NCBI GenBank assembly: GCA_035610835.1
Contig: CM069443.1
Span: 86,798,690-86,862,689, forward strand
Direction: 5' to 3'
DNA from: Ophiura sarsii
Lineage: Eukaryota > Echinodermata > Ophiuroidea > Amphilepidida > Ophiuridae
Length of the DNA: 64,000 nt
The position numbers and the translations under genes are program-made. Position 1 is the first letter of the stretch. Every line of letters starts with the position of its first letter. Of this stretch, positions 60,100 to 64,000 are shown in pieces. The notes beneath the pieces are model-generated. The model was not told the DNA's origin. It saw only the letters and a list, made by a program, of their open reading frames with translations, and made no database searches.

Positions 60100-60456
60100 T
60101 AAAGAGAGCTGTCAATTTTGAAACTGTTGTACTTTTTTTGCACCAAAAGTATTTGGGCGATGACAAATTCGTAATACCTAGGCATATACTAACTACCCTC
60201 TGAAACCGTTTACCATAATTCGCCATCTATCATGTAAAATTTCACGATTTGGTAATTTTGATGTAGATCACGCCCAAATTATCAGCATCACTCACCACAT
60301 AACTTGCTTCAACCAAGTTTCAATCTAGCGCCATTACTCAATCGTTTTCCCATAAATCATTACACTTCAGAGTTGCTACGTACCTTGTCTATTTAATAAA
60401 ACAATTCCTTTTTTCTAAAATTCATTTTTCTCGGCAATCTGTAAATGTCCCTTTTA
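60100..60456 (+). mobile_element. MITE, TTTAAAGGAGCA family, copy 2
   Basis: Matches 21958-22288 through TTTTTTTGCACCAAAAGTA, CTGAAACCGTTTACCATAAT, TTGGTAATTTTGATGTAGAT and CGGCAATCTGTAAATGTCCC. The outer ends are degraded (TAAAGAGAGC / CCCTTTTA). Confidence 0.7.
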
Positions 60457-60577
60457 CAATTTGCATTAAGATTTGTATGTGAGAGCACATGTCAGTCCGT
60501 GTCCCTCCCCTCTATAGGTAGAACACTTTCTTTAGATTAAACTACTAATATGACACATAAAGACAGCACTAGCTTAC

Positions 60578-61204
60578 CTGTCTACAGCTGGTCCATTCAC
60601 CAATCTTCCAAGTGTACGTAGGGACAGCCACCTCCACCCTACAGTCACGCAAATCTCTACATTCCTCTACCTGAGCGAGCTCTCCGCATTCCTCTCCATT
60701 ATGATCAGCCCTTCGCAACACGCTCCTAGTCCTGAATTGTGTTGCTGGAGCACAGGTAGCGCTGCATACAGACCAATCCGACCATAGGGTTACAACGCAG
60801 TTTTCCTTGCACACATTGCACGGTTGGAATGTTTGCGGTTTTTGATCCTGATCGCAGTAATGGTATGGTATCTCTCCGTTGCTGGTTGTCGTGAAAAAGC
60901 AGCTAACGGTACGAGTTTTGCCACATTTGTTTAGATCCTGCCCTTCGCAACCGCTCCAATCGCCGGTTCTCCACACAAAAGTTGATGGTGGAGTCGGTGT
61001 AGCCGGCACAATGTCATTCACACTTGCACCACGCGGAGTCGTCAGAGGTTCGGGCGCTCTGGCATGCCTAACATTGCACAGTACCGATCCAATAAGTACA
61101 AACACGCACACACAAACCAGGTGATTTGAAGTTGACAGATTCATATTTCTGGGTAATCTTCCAAACAAACTCACAATAATCAAATCTTGTTTGAGTGGTG
61201 TCAT
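60578..61204 (-). CDS. THSD7-like protein, coding exon 1 (signal peptide and thrombospondin type-1 repeats)
   Basis: First coding exon of a secreted or type I membrane protein with TSR modules. It has 209 codons and ends at CAG|GTAAGC (intron starts at 60577) in phase 0; an in-frame TGA lies just upstream of the first ATG. Met21 (61144) is the likelier start, because a hydrophobic signal segment (about residues 29-43, Cys/Val rich) follows it directly. TSR 1 spans about residues 77-132 (VWRTGDWSGC ... CNVC), TSR 2 about 133-188 (ENCVVTLWSDWSVCSATC, then an FRTR strand), and TSR 3 begins at about 197 (TWKIGEWTSC). Alternation of a W-x-x-G-x-W-x-x-C module with a WSxWSxC module is typical of THSD7A/THSD7B, large cell-surface proteins linked to adhesion and angiogenesis in vertebrates. 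TSR tryptophans can be C-mannosylated. Orthology is inferred from module style only; another multi-TSR protein is possible. Confidence 0.85.
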
Positions 61205-62292
61205 GTCACGGAAACGCTCCAGCGATTTGTGGTCCAGTCAATAGCTATTATTTACGCGTCAAAGGAATTCAGCTGCTCCACGCACACAATGAATGACCCA
61301 TTTTCTAGCTAGTAGTATTGTCACTGTATCGTCGCCAGTTGTTTAAGTGTCAGCTAGACCCAGCTGCTCCTCCTCCCTGTGTAGTATGAGAATACAAGAC
61401 AGTTAGCTATACTGACATCACACAGCCACGATATTATCTATCGCCGCCAAGACCGCACTGAAACTAAAAACAGTCGGTGGTGTTACAAGTGGTGGTGTTG
61501 CCAGATGCTTTACACATGGCAATAATTAGGTATTGACTTTTGCAGGGGCCAACTAGATGGTGGGGTGGATTAGAAGGAGTGTGTGGATGAGCAAAGGTAG
61601 CAAATGGCATTTTCCCTACTAGCACATACCTACGGGTGAGATGGGGAAATTGTGGAGGTATATTTGGCCCGGGGGGCGGAGGCACTCATGTATAAAAGTT
61701 GTAATTATCCGTGTGAATCCACTCTGAAAAAAGTACCCTTAACATGGATTCTCAAGAAACGAAAAAGTGACCCTTAACATTAACAAGGATTATAGCTTGA
61801 GGAATCACACTCAGAGTAAAGGATATAGGTTTTCAAGATGTAGTTTAGACTGAAATTAACGTATGAAGTAATTGTATAGTTCAGTTTTGTTAATAAATTT
61901 GTCTTAAAGGTAACTGTTTTGGGCTATTTTTACAATGATGACATGTGACTATCAGCTCAAGCAATACTTAGCGTGGATTCAGGTTGAAAAAGACACTCTT
62001 ATTCTCTAAAATTTACGATTACGTGTTGTGGTAAAAAAAAGCACACTTAATCTGTGTTTTCATTCACTTGGATGATGGATGATAACAGCATTATACCTGA
62101 CTGGCCCCCCGGGATATTTGGAGGGTTTCATCATTAACAAATATGGGGACAAGAGATCAAATTGGGGTGGTGGGGGGGGGGGGGGGGGGAGTTTATGAGG
62201 AATAAATAAGAATGGTGAAATCGAGTGGGAAAAGTAGGACTGAATTTCGTGACAAATGTGAGCTAGTAGTTAGAGGAACAGAAATGTCTATG
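61205..62292. other. 5' flank of the THSD7-like gene
   Basis: No obvious TATA box or initiator that I would commit to. A TGA in frame lies about 45 bp upstream of the first ATG. 5' UTR exons could be in here or further out. A G-tract is at 62171-62189. Confidence 0.4.
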
Positions 62293-62294
62293 TA

Positions 62295-62748
62295 CACTGC
62301 AAAAACTCCGGTGTTAAACTGCAACACTGAGCCGGTGTTATACGCTCCTGGTGTTAATGTTGGTGTTAGGTCAACACCATAGGAATAATTGATGTAACAC
62401 TTCTCATGGTGTTAAATTTCTTGTGTTAAACTTGGTGTAAGAATAACTCCCATGGGTGTCACTATTCCACACATGCGCACGGGGGTGGGTTATATTGGTT
62501 TTTTAACACTTTGGATTGTATATTTATACATTTGATCTAGTGATTCGATCTGCAACATGCACCATTCCATAATTAAATGGCAAGTAAGAACATTAATTCA
62601 CAAAAACGTTCAAGTTTTAATAAATTTGAACTGTTGAACAGTGAAATATGTTATTTGCAAGTATTTTATTGTTAAAGTACTTCAACTTATCTAACATTAA
62701 TATTTTAACACCAGAAGGTGTAAATTTAACACCGCAGTTTTTGCAGTG
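62295..62748. mobile_element. MITE with CACTGCAAAAACT ends and internal GGTGTTA motifs
   Basis: TA on both sides (62293-62294, 62749-62750). Ends CACTGCAAAAACTCCGGTGT / complement CACTGCAAAAACTGCGGTGT. GGTGTTA or TAACACC occurs about ten times inside. Lies about 1.1 kb upstream of the THSD7-like start codon. Confidence 0.8.
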
Positions 62749-62756
62749 TACGCTAA

Positions 62757-63026
62757 GGCAATGCAACACCACCCTGTTCTGCGGGCAAACGGATCTCTCA
62801 GGTAGGGTCGGTCGATCAGACGCTTTTGAGGGGTTTTCATGAACAATTTGGTGAATTTCATCAATTTTTTAATTTTTTTTTTTAATTTTAAAAAGATCAA
62901 CAATTTTCAAAGCTATTCAAAACAAATCACAATTTGTCAACAAATTTCAATTTTCCCCTAAATTATTTTGTATAAAAAACTCATTGAGTCAGTCGAGCAC
63001 GTAGAACAGAGTTTTCTTTCATCGCC
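62757..63026 (+). mobile_element. Harbinger-like MITE, fourth GGTCGGTC copy
   Basis: Left GGCAATGCAACACCACCCTG, right AGAACAGAGTTTTCTTTCAT then CGCC. TAA (62754-62756) and TAT (63027-63029) flank it, a decayed triplet. Interior AGGTAGGGTCGGTCGATCAG and poly-T/A. Confidence 0.65.
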
Positions 63027-63298
63027 TATTATAGGAACTATTATAAAGGTGAAATGAATTATCAGAGACGGTTGAGAAGGAAAAGGCAATATTCAGTGGC
63101 AGACATTGCAGAAAAATGTGTTCGAACAGACCATAATTGACACGTTGTTTGTACCAAAACATGGACACTATGTCACAAAATTATGTCACATAAAAATTAA
63201 AATTTGTTCATGGTAGCCTGAAGAATCCCCATCTTCATATACCCACCGACCAATGTTGCCAGGCCGTGTGCTGATGGTGAACACATTGTGAGATTCAA

Positions 63299-63398
63299 NN
63301 NNNNNNNNNNNNNNNNNNNNNNNNNNNNNNNNNNNNNNNNNNNNNNNNNNNNNNNNNNNNNNNNNNNNNNNNNNNNNNNNNNNNNNNNNNNNNNNNNN
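63299..63398. other. Assembly gap (100 N)
   Basis: Exactly 100 N, the usual placeholder for a gap of unknown size. The frames crossing it are meaningless. Confidence 0.99.
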
Positions 63399-64000
63399 CT
63401 TTGTGTGTATAAACAAAATTCATATGTCATAAAAGAGGATTATTAATTTACAAACAAATAACAAATATTATAGTGAACCCTGCAGATAAAGTGGTAGAAT
63501 CTGAGAGAGGATATCCCCATTGCACCTACCATTTTTGAGAAGGGTGTGTCAACATTCGTTTTGAATAAACAGAACAAAATTGCATTGATATATTCACGTT
63601 ATTTAATATATTTAATTTTTTATACTATATATTTTATATGTTAATAATAACTTGTATATCTAAAATATTGATTTGGTAATATAGCTAACTTAAATAATAT
63701 TATTCTCCCCTTCATAAGTATTGCCGAATCCAATTAAAAGTGTTTTTATATTATTCCAACTTGATATCATGTTGTTTGTTTCATTATTGTTGTGTGAAGT
63801 CTGCACTATTGATTCTTATACATTACAAAGAAAACCCATATTTTGAGATACTTTTAAATGTCCATTTTAATATAAAACCTTCATGTTTACCAATATTACA
63901 AATTGTGCTACCATTTCAATTTCTAGAAACGCTACATAAACAAGAAAAATGGCCGGCAGAGGGAGCAGAAGAAATGGGAATGGTTTGTACACGTAGCAAT
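63399..64000. other. No recognised feature
   Basis: Very AT-rich, non-coding. Confidence 0.5.

Larger units (their letters stand above)
30715..60577 (-). other. Intron 1 of the THSD7-like gene (about 29.9 kb)
   Basis: Bounded by GTAAGC at 60577 and CAG at 30715 on the minus strand. Both flanking exons are phase 0. It is filled with MITEs, fold-backs, minisatellites and SINE/LINE fragments listed separately; I saw no other conserved exon inside it. A very long first intron is common in large receptor-like animal genes. Confidence 0.7.

Overview
This is a piece of an AT-rich, intron-rich animal nuclear genome. Two spliced exons with GT-AG boundaries, about 30 kb of intron between them, dense short inverted-repeat transposons, tRNA-derived SINE-like elements, LINE 3' ends and long minisatellites all point to a metazoan. 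The mix of families fits a marine invertebrate (for example a hemichordate, echinoderm, cephalochordate or lophotrochozoan). I cannot fix the phylum from sequence alone. There is no prokaryotic gene organisation and no CRISPR array.

The only host gene I can support lies on the minus strand. Coding exon 1 (60578-61204) encodes a signal peptide, two thrombospondin type-1 (TSR) modules and the start of a third. Exon 2 (30603-30714, 37 codons plus one base) continues that third module exactly in phase. The paired TSR style matches the THSD7 family of large type I membrane proteins. Intron 1 is then about 29.9 kb. Everything from 30602 down to 1 would be intron 2 or beyond, because I recognised no exon 3.

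The rest is repeats. From 1 to 30 kb: three kinds of fold-back element, a 634-bp long-TIR element, a 1.4-kb TIR element holding two tRNA-like units, a 2.9-kb array of a 76-bp hairpin-bearing unit (12.6-15.5 kb), Harbinger-like MITEs, a nested palindrome (25.7-26.3 kb), a degenerate 22-bp repeat and several tRNA-like sequences. From 30.7 to 60.6 kb (intron 1): a 1.65-kb array of a 26-bp unit that creates long but spurious ORFs, a 580-bp fold-back abutting a MITE, three copies of a TTAA-flanked MITE (two of them split by different insertions), two hAT-like MITEs with perfect 8-bp target duplications, a tandem array of about 310-bp tRNA-like units with telomere-like ends, and a 46-bp minisatellite. 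Above 61.2 kb is the 5' flank of the gene, with a MITE rich in GGTGTTA motifs, another Harbinger-like MITE and a 100-N assembly gap (63299-63398).

Nearly all other open frames are short chance frames or frames kept open by tandem repeats. The strongest leads are the THSD7-like exon pair, the 76-bp array whose unit variants keep RNA pairing through U-G wobbles, the tRNA-like/telomere-like tandem elements, and the Harbinger-like MITE family with TAA/TTA target duplications.
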